Assembly: GCA_014621425.1 (NCBI GenBank)
Contig: JAANBB010000276.1
Location: forward strand, 1 to 54,904
DNA from: Cylindrodendrum hubeiense
Taxonomy: Eukaryota; Ascomycota; Sordariomycetes; Hypocreales; Nectriaceae
Direction: 5' to 3'
DNA: 54,904 bases
Each line of letters begins with the position of its first letter. Position 1 is the first letter of the stretch. The notes under the pieces were generated by a model. It was not told the origin of the DNA. It ran no database searches and saw only the letters and a list, made by a program, of their open reading frames with translations. Shown one piece after another: positions 44,134 through 54,904 of the stretch. Both the position numbers and the translations under genes were made by a program.

Positions 44134-47100
44134 CTAGCTGTCCCAAATAGCGCCGAATGCCCTTACGCCTCGCGTCTCCAGGCCATAAACGATCTTTTTG
44201 GTGATTTTCTCATTGGCAATCACTATCACAGCCTCGGCGCCGAAGTTCTGTGCCAGGTTGAAGCCCATTCGGACAAGGTCGGGTCGCCCGTGCAGCTTCG
44301 TGTCGTGGATCACGGCATCCGGTATCTTATCCTTGATCAACCCGACAATTTCTCGGCCAAACGTCTCCTCTGGATGAGCAGTAGACCATATGAGCTGCGT
44401 TGGACAGGATGGCTGACTTATGTGACCCAGCAGCGGCCCAATCCCAGACCCCGTTGCGATGACGACGATGCGGTTAAAGAGCGTCGCAATGCGCATCACG
44501 CCACACGTCGGGACACCGCGCACCCACAGCTTGGTGGGTGGGTTCCGAATACAGTCACGGGTCCAATCCCCAGCATTTGAGACCACCAGTGAGTATCCTT
44601 TGACGTTGTTGGTGGACTCGGGGGTGGGAATCGTCGCGAATGAGTGCCACTCCAAAAGGGGCCGTCGTGAGATGCGTGTAAAAGTGCCGTTCACCGGCAC
44701 AGTATAGTCGAAGTGCAAGCGGACGGCGTGATCGGAGAGCACCTCGGCATGGACAGGTACCTTGCGGAGGAAGAGCCACGATGAGACAATGCTACAGGTC
44801 GCCACCACCAGGAGCCAAAAGTCCGGGTTTCGCGCGGCCGCACCGCCAAAGCTCAGCCCATCATAGCCCCGGCATTTATCGTCGATGGCCAGCATCGTAC
44901 GCACCCAGAAGAGCCCGAGGGCTGTCCAGCCGGCGAAGCGATGGGACCGCTCAAAGAGGTTGTGATGTCTCTTCCGGAATGAGGGCAACGCAGACCCGAC
45001 CATGATGCAGCAGAGCCCGCAGAGGAGCCAGGATACGACTTGCGTTGCCAGCGAGCCTGTCTGCTGCCCATTGCAAAAGCCCCCATTACAAATGGCTCCT
45101 CGGACAGTTGATACAACAAGCCATGCTGTCGCACAGATGCCTGCGGCGGAATGAATGCCACCCAAGTGGTAGATTTTGGCGCAACGGGCCCGTATCCATA
45201 GTGGAAATCGCTTGGGGACGGAGCAGGTGACGGCGTAGAGGCCGTTGATTACCGTGTCCTGGCGCACTAGAATCGCGGCTGCAAGGTTGATGGCTGTCAT
45301 GGTTCCTAGTGACTCGGAGTTGAGGTTCAGGGCAATGGCATATATCAATGCAACCAGGTTCGCGATCCCGACCAGACTAAAGAGGGTGCGATATACGATG
45401 AAGATGCGGTGTCTCAGCCCTCTGAATGGCTGGGAGCATAGTTTGCTGGGGATTTCCAGCGAGAGGTCTTGCTTCTCCAGAACCGATGACGATGACAAGG
45501 TCGACATAGATACTTGAGACTTGAGCTTGACCTCAAGTTTCCCGTTGCTCATTTCCCTTTCACTCTCCTTTGCAGGAAGCTGGGGCTCATCCATGTTCAC
45601 CTTTGTCATGGCCATGGCTTGGAGGGCCTTCTTGTTGATCTTGCCATTAGCGGTGGCAGGGAGCTCATCCAGTACATGGATGTGTGTCGGCACGGCATAG
45701 TAGGGTTGTCGCTGTTGCATGTGCTTGGTGATGGCAGCAACATCACAGTTCCAGGGAGAGGTGAATCCGTGAATCTCCCCCAGTATCAACAACGCGACGG
45801 CCCGAGACACGCCAGGAGCAGAGGCCAATGATGCGGACACGCCATCGAGTTCCACGCGAAACCCCTTTGCTTCTGTGTCAGCCTTTGAACTTGACCGGAT
45901 GTGGATCGGGTCCAAGCGGACGGGTTCTGCACATACCTTGACTTTGACCTGATCGTCTACTCGACCAAGAATTTCGATGGAACCATCGGATCGCCAGCGC
46001 CCAAGGTCCCCGGTGTTGTACATGTTCGATCTAGAAGTTCGTTGTCAGCCATAATCCAAGAGGCAGCAGTAGGTCAACCCACCCGTCGTTGGCAAATCTA
46101 TCTGGCGTGTACTTCTCGGCCGTCTTGCCTTCAAGACCGACGTAACCTCGAGAAACCCCGAGACCGCCAGCCCACATTACTCCCGGAGCACCTACGGGAG
46201 CAGGCTCGCCGTCCTCGCCCAGGATGTAGACCTTGTTATTGGGCGTGGGCCGGCCGATGGATAACTCATCCCCGACAATGTGCTTCTGCATTGTGTTGAC
46301 AATGGTTGTCTCAGTTGGGCCGCAGCAGTTCCAGTAGGTACCATGACTGGCCCACAGATCGGCAAGACTAGGACTGTCAGTGAGGACCAGAATTATGCAG
46401 TTCAGGGTCTGTTACCTTTGTGTGGTGGGCTCACCAGCGGTCGCCACAGTCTTGATCATCGGATACTCCGTAGGGTGATACTTGGAAAGGATTGTCGGCG
46501 TACATATCAGCACATCAACCTGTCCGCCAATATGTCAGCGAGATATTCAACCAGATAACAAGATAACCAACCTCCTGGAGGGTTTGTTCCCATTTGGAGC
46601 CCCGAAGGACCAGTGTTCCGCCATTACAGAGGCAGGTGAAGATCTCCCAGGCCGCTATTTCTGTGGTCAGCCTCCAAGTCGCTTTTGTAAGCGCAATGCA
46701 CTGCCAAACTTACCCATGTCGAAGCTGATGTTCAGCAACGATCCAACGCTGGTGCCAGGTGTGACTCCCAAGTTACCGGGGGAGAGGCAGACGAGATTCG
46801 CAACATTTCTGTGTGTTATATCGACTCCCTTGGGTTGCCCCGTTGTCCCTAAGCGACCCAACAATTAGTTTCCGGTCTTAAAGAGTGCATAATGTGGAAC
46901 CCACCAGATGTATAGATGACATAACAACCGCCGTCCGTGGTGGCGAGGTCCATGTACCCGTCTTCTGGAACAATTTCCGGGTCCAGAGACTCGGGTTCAT
47001 CAACCGCCACGGCGATATGGTCTGGACAGAGACCAGTTATGCGATGCTTTGTGGATGATATGCAGAGTACCACATCGCCTTGTGCTTGGTCCAGCACCCG

Positions 47101-47472
47101 GCGGATTGTTTCATCGGGGACAACGCCTCCATCGAGGGGAACATACTGGGCGCCACAAGACAAAATCGCCCAAATTCCCACAATCATCTCCAAGCTCCGC
47201 TTGACAATAATGGGGATCCGCTGGCCAGGGGTGACACCTCGGCGACGGAGTTGTCGAGCGAGACGCTGTACCCTCACAGCAAGATCCCCGTATGTCAGTT
47301 CTCTTGGGGGGCCAGAGAGATCGTAAACTGCCAGGTTGTCTGGACAGGATTTTGCATAGTGGTAGAAGGCCGCTGTGACAGTCGGGAAAGGACTGTGAAC
47401 TACCTTCCCATGGCCAAGTTGACGATTATGACCATGGTGTTGACGACTCCGCCGGGGATGTATCGCAGCCAT
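44134..47472 (-). CDS. tmpL: TmpL-like protein: adenylation domain fused to membrane flavoreductase
   Basis: Seven exons (46905-47472, 46714-46848, 46572-46654, 46416-46519, 46083-46367, 45937-46030, 44134-45864) give 999 aa. Residues about 30-500 are an AMP-forming adenylation domain: YTSGTTGQPKGVD (A3), CCGPTETT (A5), NTGDLGRW (A7), GRVDDQVKVKGFRVE (A8) and ANGKINKKAL (A10). There is no carrier-protein domain after it. A linker leads to about six membrane helices from residue 585 resembling ferric-reductase cores (His-rich NLFERSHRFAGW loop), then an NAD(P)-binding end with ATGSGIGPLLG. This is the domain order of TmpL, a Woronin-body-associated protein required for redox homeostasis in Alternaria brassicicola and Aspergillus fumigatus. 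The ATG at 47472 (CACCATGG) is preferred over one at 47550 because a TATA box lies at 47580-47587. Confidence 0.85.
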
Positions 47473-48527
47473 GGTGAAAGAAGACCCTTCGATGAGAGGA
47501 AAGGATGGGGTAGAAGTCGGGAATTGCTGATTTCTTGCTGCTCTCTTCATATTCTTTCACTGGATAGAAGAAGATCTGGTTTATATACTTGGGGCAGCAC
47601 GCAACGTAACCGCAGTCGGCGGCTCTGATGTGGCAAATCTGGACACATGGTTCCGCACCAAATTGGTCAAATTGGTCAAATCGGTCCATCTCGATGAGCT
47701 TGAACTCAGCGTCCCGCTCTTTCAGCAGGTATTGTGAGATGATGAAGCGAGGTCCCCACGGTTCCGGCGTTGTCACAAACCTGGATCTGCCTTGGTTCCC
47801 CGGCAACCCGGTGTATCGGAGGCACACCGGGCCCCAACTCTCGTCACACACTTTACAGCATTCCACGCCCGGCCGGGGGTCCAGCACACGGAGCCGGGCC
47901 CCGGCGCCGAGAATGTGGTCGGGGAGGTCCGGTCGAGCAGGAATGTGACATATAGCTCAAGCGGATTGAAACACTGGTAACGGCCAAAGGTCTTCGGTCC
48001 ACGCACTCTACGAAACGAGGCCGACGAAGCGCTATCCCGACGACGGATCGCTCCATCGCATCCACCGGAGCCCGAGGCAACGGCGTATTCCTGCCTTGCT
48101 CTCGGGGATTGCATTCATCGGCATGGCTTCAAATCCTTGCTTTTGACGGTGTCTCGAAACGGGCCCGTCTCGGACAATCCATTCCCCTCTGCGGGCCGGA
48201 GGGACGGAGGGCCAGTCGTGAGATTGCTGGCAGCCATACCTTGGGTAAAATGGCCTGATACTGTGTTTTGCAGCTCAGACCCGTGTGTTCTCCGCATTGC
48301 TTGATGATGAATGTTTCTTGGGCCGCGGCAAGACCAAATCGGCAACTCTTCTGTGCAGACCCGGATGCCTTGCTAAGTTGCAATGGATCTCGTGACTCTC
48401 CGGCGCAGCTTCTGCGTCAGGGTTAACATGCTCTCCCCCCAATCACCTTACCCCCTGTGCCTCGGTAACCTTTCTCTTGCCTTCCATCTCCATGTACTTC
48501 AGCAAATAACAGTGTGCTGGATGCGAT
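47473..48527. other. tmpL promoter and gene-poor region
   Basis: This 1.05-kb region starts with the tmpL promoter. On the minus strand, two adjacent frames around 47600-48114 read like fragments of one protein (a Cys-rich patch, then a segment with EPWGPRFIISQYLLKERD). I cannot assign a family or build a clean model, so this could be a remnant or chance. Confidence 0.4.
47580..47587 (-). promoter_or_regulatory. TATA box of tmpL
   Basis: TATATAAA on the minus strand lies 108 bp upstream of the Met at 47472 and 30 bp upstream of the Met at 47550. Transcription would be expected to start about 25-40 bp downstream, near 47550, which argues for 47472 as the translation start. Confidence 0.5.
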
Positions 48528-49413
48528 CTGGTGCTGGCCCGTTCGCCCGTCGAGGGTCTAGCCGTGATTGTCCTGAATATACCGCAAAAAGGCAGCGACC
48601 TCTCCAAAAGCTTGATCGCCGCATTCCTCGTCGAGTTATCCCGGGTACCAGTAAATCCCAATCTCAAGGCCATCGTCACAGGCGCGGGAGCCTGGTTCGC
48701 AGGTATGCCTCCACATAAACCGGTGGCAAACCTTGTTACTGCGTTAACCAGCTTGGCACAGTCAGTGCTGACCTCAACGAGACATCTATAAAGGGTACCA
48801 CGAGCGCACGATCTTGTCACTATTTATAGGACTTCTGCACCTGTATGGTGTTGGTCCACAAGCCAATTCTTGCAGCATTGAATACCCCAGCCGTGAAGAA
48901 ACACTTATTTGCGGGACAAAGCTGACCTGGCCAGCGCTGAGAGAGTTCTGGGGAGCTTGGTTGCGGCTCTGAACTCGCGCTCATGGCCAGTTGAGGAGGC
49001 CAATGAACGAGCCGGACGGCGGGATGGCGTTGCTTTCCAGTGCGACCCAGTATATATTCCTCCCAGTGCCCGAATCCTACTTTCTGATGTGAAGCTGGGC
49101 CTGATTCAAGCAGCAGGCGGCACGCAACGGCTCACATCCGCCCTAGGCGAGTTCATAGTACGCTTTCCGGCCCATGATAGTACGCTCCGCCATGTAGCCA
49201 TGTAAATAATTTTTAGGCCATGGAAGTCATAGTCCCCGGGGCAACAATTTCGGACGAATAGGCCTTGTCTCATGGTCTAGTCTGCGACGTCTTTGAGGAG
49301 GGAACAGTCTTGGAAGAGGCGAGTAACACTGCTGCAGTTCGCAACACCGCCCGAGGCAGAGTCGCAGCTCAACTAGCCAATGAAGCCATCTGCCGGGGTA
49401 ACTAATCCTACAT
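48528..49413 (+). pseudogene. Broken enoyl-CoA hydratase-like gene
   Basis: Three blocks in the right order resemble one crotonase-family protein (FadB/enoyl-CoA hydratase type). The first (48531-48700) reads GLAVIVLNIPQ, then LKAIVTGAGAWFAG, like the family's N-terminal VTG(A/G) oxyanion region. The second (49088-49140) reads DVKLGLIQAAGGTQRL, the diagnostic E/DVKLGLxPGxGGTQRL motif. The third (49220-49413) reads ATISDE, a stop codon TAG at 49259-49261, then ALSHGLVCDVFEEG and AAQLANEAICRG, matching the downstream TxSAxEALxxGLV and A(K)EAI parts. The blocks lie in different frames, and the central LGGGxE region between them is unrecognisable. Splicing cannot explain the internal stop. An intact copy would act in beta-oxidation in peroxisome or mitochondrion; this one should be inactive. 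It sits just outside the RIP-like block. Confidence 0.7.
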
Positions 49414-50880
49414 CACCAACTGACCACTCGATACGATGAGAAGACCATCCGCTGACCAATTGCGGTATCCTGGTGGATTATCAATTTGAGAGTCTTAAGC
49501 GTCGCATTTCTGACGGCGGAGAAGAAAGATGCAGAAGGTCGGCGTGATCCTGAATAGATAGATGGCCATTTTGATCAGTCAATCATCATTGGAATAAAAC
49601 AACCGAACTTCTTCCATCTTTGGCCCTCGCTTCCCTTCACAAGGCCATGAGACAGCTGTCGGTAGCTCGTGGCCTGGTTTTGGGACATGTGCCGGCAATG
49701 CAGCACCACATGGAGCAGAATAGAGCTGCACCTCTACGCCTTTCGTACTTCGCATGGCGGGCTGTGATCTGCCACCACGAGTTCAACTCCTGGGTCCACG
49801 CGTGTGTTGGTCCCGCTCAACGCCTGCATCCTGTCTCGGAGCCGGGCCACGCAGGCAGCCATCTGCTCGCCTTGCACACCACCACGGGGCTTGACTAGCA
49901 GCCCCCGTTGCTCCAGTTTCCGCGTGCCAGGTCATCCCGTTCCCAAGGCCGCGGTGGGAGAAGGGTCTCATCTCACTGCCCCTTTCTTGCCTCAATCGCT
50001 GTAGTATCCCATCGGGTGTCTCCCCGGCGGGCTCTGAGACATGGTTTCGTGGACGTAGATGCGTAGATGGAGACCCACTGAACGACGCCAGTCGAGGATA
50101 CAGAGCGACGATCGATCCCACGGTTGCTGAGTTGACAGGGATGGGGTGCAGTCCAGAAAAGACACTGGACCAGGACGAGGATGTGGAAAAGGCCGAGTCT
50201 TCATGGTCATTTCGGCCCATTTACATGCGTAACGGCACGAATAGTACCTCTGATACAGAGACACCCTGAATAAGACCGGAATGTCTCGGCCGGCGCGCCA
50301 TCTCTCTGGAAAGCTCCCGGGCATGGCACGCTGACGCGTGGGCGTGTATTCAGTAACACTTTACCGTCATGTGTAGTTATGGCAACGGTTGGCGGAACAA
50401 ATGGCGTTTCGGAGTGACGAGGCTCCGGTTCCAACCTGTAGAGTCGATGAAAGCCTCAGGGCACGTTTGGGCTCCTCCTCAACCACCAATTAGTCATCGT
50501 GGGAGGAGAAGAGACAAAAAACGCAAGGGGATCGACAACGATCCCGACAAAGGTTCTGACATGATCAGCCACTTCGGGTTAATTCTCCGCATTCCGGACA
50601 TAGAGGACCAGTTTCCGACATGTCCCGCCTGCCAGGTCCAGTGCCCCCAGTACGATGCATGCGAGAGATGAGGTCCATTGCCAACAAATCCCTAGAGAGG
50701 CGCTAACCCGGTCTACCAAGCGGTTGGAGTGTCCCAGGGGCCGGTAAGTACGTCATTCAATGACCATGGGGACAGCTTTGCGGCAGCTGACGACGATGTC
50801 ACATATTGCCACTTGTTGAGGCTATGGAATATCCCACATAGCGGTTCCCATCCCAGGGGGAAGTAAGTAAAGTAAGACCT
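49414..50880. other. Transition region with possible gene remnants
   Basis: This 1.47-kb region of normal base composition leads to the AT-rich block. On the minus strand near 49748-49905 a short frame reads like coding sequence (VKPRGGVQGEQMAACVARLR, then ELVVADHSPPCEV) but is bounded by stops. Another begins at 50434 (VAITTHDGKVLLNTRP). I could not join them into a gene or name a family. Remnants of a decayed gene are possible. Confidence 0.35.
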
Positions 50881-50884
50881 ATAT

Positions 50885-53800
50885 AATAGTCACGGGTTCT
50901 ATATAGAAGGTTTTACTAAAGCTTAACAGAGTAGATAACTAACTAATTATTAAATATTATAATAATTAGTAATAATATAAGGTATATTAAGTTATATTAT
51001 ATTAGAAGATTATATAATATATAACGTGTATGATAAGCATGTAAGCCAGACAAGCATGTGAGCCACTTTTCTTAACCCTTTAGATAAGATTTAAGATAAA
51101 AACACAATAAAGTATCTGATCAATTAAAACTAAGTGCTATACTCTTCCCCAGATATCTCAATAATAACCTAATAGGTTCTTGCATTATAACCGGTCTTTC
51201 TGTAAATTCCACAGTGCCTTTCCTTCGGTCACGCTAATCCTCCTTGACCATCACTTTATAATAATTTAGCCTCTACCTATATATTAATATCTATCTGATT
51301 AATCACTTTCCTTTCCTTATTTAAAATTATCTTTCCTCTATTCTATAGGTGGGTTCTTTTTGTTCTATATTGCTTACTAAAAGTCTTATTTGCCTGTTAA
51401 AGGATCTAGTTCTTAGACTTTAATAATATTATTTAATATATTATTATCTTTATTCTCTTAGAAAATAATTTAAGTACTTTAAGGATAGATATTAGAGAGC
51501 TGCTTTAATGTCTTCTGATTTATTTTTTAAGGTATTTAGACTAAGAGTTAGTCTTAAAGATAGTCTTTAGGATCTTTAAAATCCAAGGGTCAGGGAGATT
51601 AGTCTCCTCCTTAATAAGTATTAGAGTCTATAATTATATATTAAGCTTTGAGAGTATATTTTTAAGATTAAGGAGAATAAGTCTAGCTCTTCTAAAACCT
51701 CCCTTAATATTATTTTCTGTTATTATAACTTTATAGGTAATATAAAAAGCTAGAAAGAAATTAATCTTAGAAATATAATTAATAGAATATCTAATTAAAT
51801 ATTCTATTTACTAATTATAAGCTATTTTAAATAGTCTAAAGTATTTAATATTAAGAAACTAGAATAAATAAGATAAATAAGATAGTATATAAAATATAAT
51901 AATATTATTTTCCTTATAATAGGTCTTAAAGTCAGTTAAGTGATAGCTTTTATACCTATTAAGGATTAAAAGATAATAATAATTATTTAATTAGGTCTTT
52001 ATATACTATTTAAAGTATTTAATCTATTTAAGATCTATCTTATTATTAGTCTAATTATTTTTAATTATAATAATAGCCTAATTATCTAGGAGATTACTTT
52101 CTTAATATTAACTAATAAGATAATATTAACTTATAATTATAATAAATAATTAGATTATCTAGTCTTTTATATTAATAACCTAAATAACTATAACCTATTC
52201 CCAGTTTCCAGATTAAACTAATTTTAAGTTTCTATACCTTTCTATACCTATAATAACTATTTTACTTATAATTAAACCTATTATAAAACCAGTCTCATTA
52301 AAATTATAGATATTAACTAGGATAATACTATACTTTATAATTATATTCTCTATAAGCTTAAACTAATTATAAATAATAGTTAGATCTTTATATTTAGCTC
52401 TCTAATAATTATATTTATAAAAAATATATATCTTAAACTCTAGATATTACCTAATAAAATTTAAAGCCTAGTATTTACTAATAAATAATATATTATAATT
52501 AATAAGTAATTAATTAGCTATTTCTTTAATACTATATAATCACAGAGGAAATCCTTATAAATCTAGATTAAGGATAAATTGAATAATAATCTATTCTTCT
52601 AGATTAGATAGTCTTTACAATTTAGGGATAAAATCATATCAAGATTATATACCTTTCTAATAGTGATATAAGATATTGCAATTAGTATTATAGAGATATG
52701 TAATACTCTGGATACTTAGTTTTGGATTATTTTGAAGGGCTTAAAGGGCAAAAAGGATATTTGTTTCTTTATTTAATTGAGATATATTTGGTAGTTAAGA
52801 ATTAATTAATTAAATAGAAGAAAGAGAGAATGAGGGATTTTTGGCTTATATACTTGTCTAGTTTATATGCTTATTATGTATATTATAATTTTATTTATAT
52901 TATCTTTTAATTAAAACTTAAAGAATTATAAATATATTATTAAGATAATCTCTTTAATAATTAAAAGAGGAACTTTAAGATTATAATAAGAATATCTTTA
53001 GAATAGATAATTAAAAAAATTAAAAATAGGTGAAATATTATATTAATATTTCTACTAAGATATAAACTAAAGTTTAAGTTATATTTCTTAATTAATATAG
53101 GATTATTATATTATAAAGATATATATTTAATATAAATAGTATATTATAGAAATATAATAAAGTTTGTAAGTATTTTCTTTAAAATATATTTTATTATTTT
53201 ATCTAATCTTATATTAATAAGGTATTTAAGATATTTAAAGGATTAAAATATATTAATTTAAATAAAGATAGATAAAACTAACTTATATAATCTTAGGATA
53301 TAATATCTAAAGAGAAGAGATTATCTTATAGTCTATATTATAGCCAGAGAGTTATAATTAATAGTAAATAGATATCTTTATTTCTTTTATTAATTAACTA
53401 TTAAATATTATATTAGAGATTATACTTATAATTCAGATTATTCTTATCTAAGAATATATATAATATATTTAATTATGTATTAATATATAAAATCACTTAA
53501 TAATAATTGTAATAGGAACACCTCTAGGGTAGATAGTCAGGTAAGGCAAATGACAGTTTAAACGTCAAGGTGGTATTCTTATTGAGATGCAAGCTGAAGC
53601 TTGCCCCGCTTCCCTCAATGGGAGCGTGATCGCTATATTAAAGAGAGGTGTGCGTGATGTCAGCGATACGTCATGGAAATGCAGTAGCTGTGCCACGTGA
53701 CAATGATATTATATCTTTTTTATTATTAATATAGATAATTTTATTTTATTTTAAATTTATTTATTATTAAACCTTATAACCTCTATCACTCAATATATAG

Positions 53801-54904
53801 CTTAATCTATTTAATTATATATTAATACCTTCTAACACACTCTATATCTTATATAATATAGATTAATATATTATACTTAGATATAAAAGTTAAATAAAAT
53901 AAAGAATAAGAATATCAATTAATTATACTTTGTTTATAAAAGACATTTAGAAGTTTGATAATTAGAATATTAAAATATATAGGAATTTATAAAGATTAAA
54001 AATAGGAATGGAGAAAATAATATAGAACTAAATTAAAAATGTATTTAATAAATATCTATAATACTTTAAGTTTAAATCTGAATATAAAGTTAATTAATAA
54101 ATATAATAATATTACAAAAAAGCTAAATAGATTAATAAAATAAAGGATAAATCAAAAGTAAATTCTTAATAAATTTCCTATAAAGGTTAATATAATAATA
54201 AAGCTTAGTGTATTATAATAGTCTAAACTAGCCTAAAGAAAATAACTTTAACTACTTTAGAATCATACTAAAAATTAAAAAAAGACCTTAGCTAAGAATC
54301 CTTAGAAATCCTAAAATATATTTTAAATAGCACTTAGACCTCTATAGGATTTCTTAGAATATAAGAAAAGAAATTCTAGGGAAATCTCTAAGATTTTCTT
54401 TTTAATTTTCTAAATTTCTTTAAAGGTTAATTGAGACTTTCCCTTAAATTTCCTAGGGACTTCCTAGATATATAGTATCTAGGGATATCTCTAGAAATTA
54501 TAAAAATATATTTCTTTATATATTTAATTATATAATAATAGAAAAGGTTTATTTTATTATTTTATTAATAAGCTTAGAAAGTTATAAATATTTTAATTTC
54601 TCTTAGATTAAGAGATTTTATATTAATTTAAGAGTAATTATATATTTCCCTGTATTATATAATTCTATCTATTATTAAATATCAATTTATATAGAAAGTC
54701 CCTCTTTATTTACTATTAATTCTTAAATATCTATTTCTATTTTATTAAGAAAACATTTATAAGATTAATTAATAAAAAGTAAATTAAAATAGAAAAGAAT
54801 ATCATTATTAAAAGAGTTTAATAAGAAAAAGAAAAGTATTTAACTTTTTTAATAGAAATTTAATATCTTTATTATTCTATTTAATAAATAGAATCTATAA
54901 ATTC
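50885..54904. repeat. AT-rich block with RIP-like composition
   Basis: From about 50885 to the end the sequence is overwhelmingly A and T, with stops in all six frames; no open frame of 60 codons or more was found. CpG is nearly absent between about 51240 and 53550 and CpA is scarce, while remaining C occurs mostly as CT or CC. Loss of CpA, with gain of TpA on both strands, is the known signature of repeat-induced point mutation in Pezizomycotina. The original repeats, probably transposons, are not recognisable. The position at the window edge next to a pseudogene suggests a subtelomere, centromere flank or AT-isochore. A small block at 51025-51070 retains an imperfect direct repeat (AGCATGTAAGCC and AGCATGTGAGCC). 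Confidence 0.8.
53505..53708. other. Normal-composition island within the AT-rich block
   Basis: About 200 bp here keep CpG, CpA and a balanced base composition, with sharp edges into AT-rich DNA on both sides. It includes a perfect 7-bp inverted repeat with a 2-nt loop (GCAAGCT GA AGCTTGC), enclosed by ATTGAG and CTCAAT six-base arms, then AGCG TGAT CGCT. A palindrome GTTTAAAC lies near the left edge and CACGTG near the right edge. There is no open frame of note. It could be a late insertion, a structured RNA or simply unique DNA too short for RIP. Confidence 0.5.

Noticed and set aside
47473..47550. Upstream tmpL start at 47550
   Set aside because: A TATA box only 30 bp upstream places the transcription start near 47550, and the 47472 ATG has an ideal CACCATGG context.
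50885..54904. Mitochondrial DNA insertion as explanation of the AT-rich block
   Set aside because: No mitochondrial gene, tRNA or open frame is visible, and selective loss of CpG and CpA with retention of CT/CC fits RIP better.
1..54904. CRISPR array, operon or bacterial insertion sequence
   Set aside because: The DNA is fungal with spliced genes. The only regular repeats are the minisatellites described, whose units are contiguous without unique spacers.

Overview
The window is nuclear DNA of a filamentous ascomycete. Genes are split by short introns (mostly 50-90 nt) with GT-AG ends and CTAAC/CTGAC-like branch sites. The protein set (class V myosin, Rheb, Elf1 with an acidic tail, a TmpL-type flavoprotein, Urc1) is fungal, and the last 4 kb look mutated by repeat-induced point mutation (RIP). 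Protein wording and GGTACC/TACCTA-rich intergenic DNA suggest Sordariomycetes, perhaps Hypocreales; that placement is inference.

Layout. 1-47.5 kb is a gene-rich block: a 3' fragment of a small complex I subunit; a CFA-synthase-type methyltransferase (-); a P5B ATPase of the Ypk9 type (-); Nap1 (+); 3-phosphoglycerate dehydrogenase (+); class V myosin (+); Fap7 adenylate kinase (+); ITP pyrophosphatase Ham1 (+); a C78-family Zup1/Mug105 deubiquitinase (-); Rheb GTPase (-); Wapl cohesin-release factor (-); uracil phosphoribosyltransferase Fur1 (+); Elf1 (-); a Urc1-type GTP-cyclohydrolase-II-like protein of uracil catabolism (+); a small conserved-looking unknown (+); ribosomal protein eS1 (+); an ABHD11/Imo32 hydrolase (-); and tmpL, an adenylation-membrane-flavoreductase fusion (-). 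I rebuilt exon structures by hand. For every complete gene the exon lengths sum to a multiple of three, which supports the models.

47.5-50.9 kb is a gene-poor transition with a broken enoyl-CoA hydratase-like pseudogene and other possible remnants. From about 50.9 kb to the end the DNA is extremely AT-rich, with CpG almost absent, CpA scarce and stops in all frames. This is the expected look of RIP-mutated repeats, interrupted by one short island of normal composition.

How genes relate. Most are independent housekeeping genes. The one functional pairing I see is Fur1 (uracil salvage, and the entry step of the URC pathway) about 2 kb from Urc1, with Elf1 between them and four GATA-factor motifs in the Elf1-Urc1 divergent promoter. 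The Urc1 gene is structurally striking: 20 inferred exons in 2.6 kb, including inferred exons of 9, 4 and 4 nt and one GC-AG intron.
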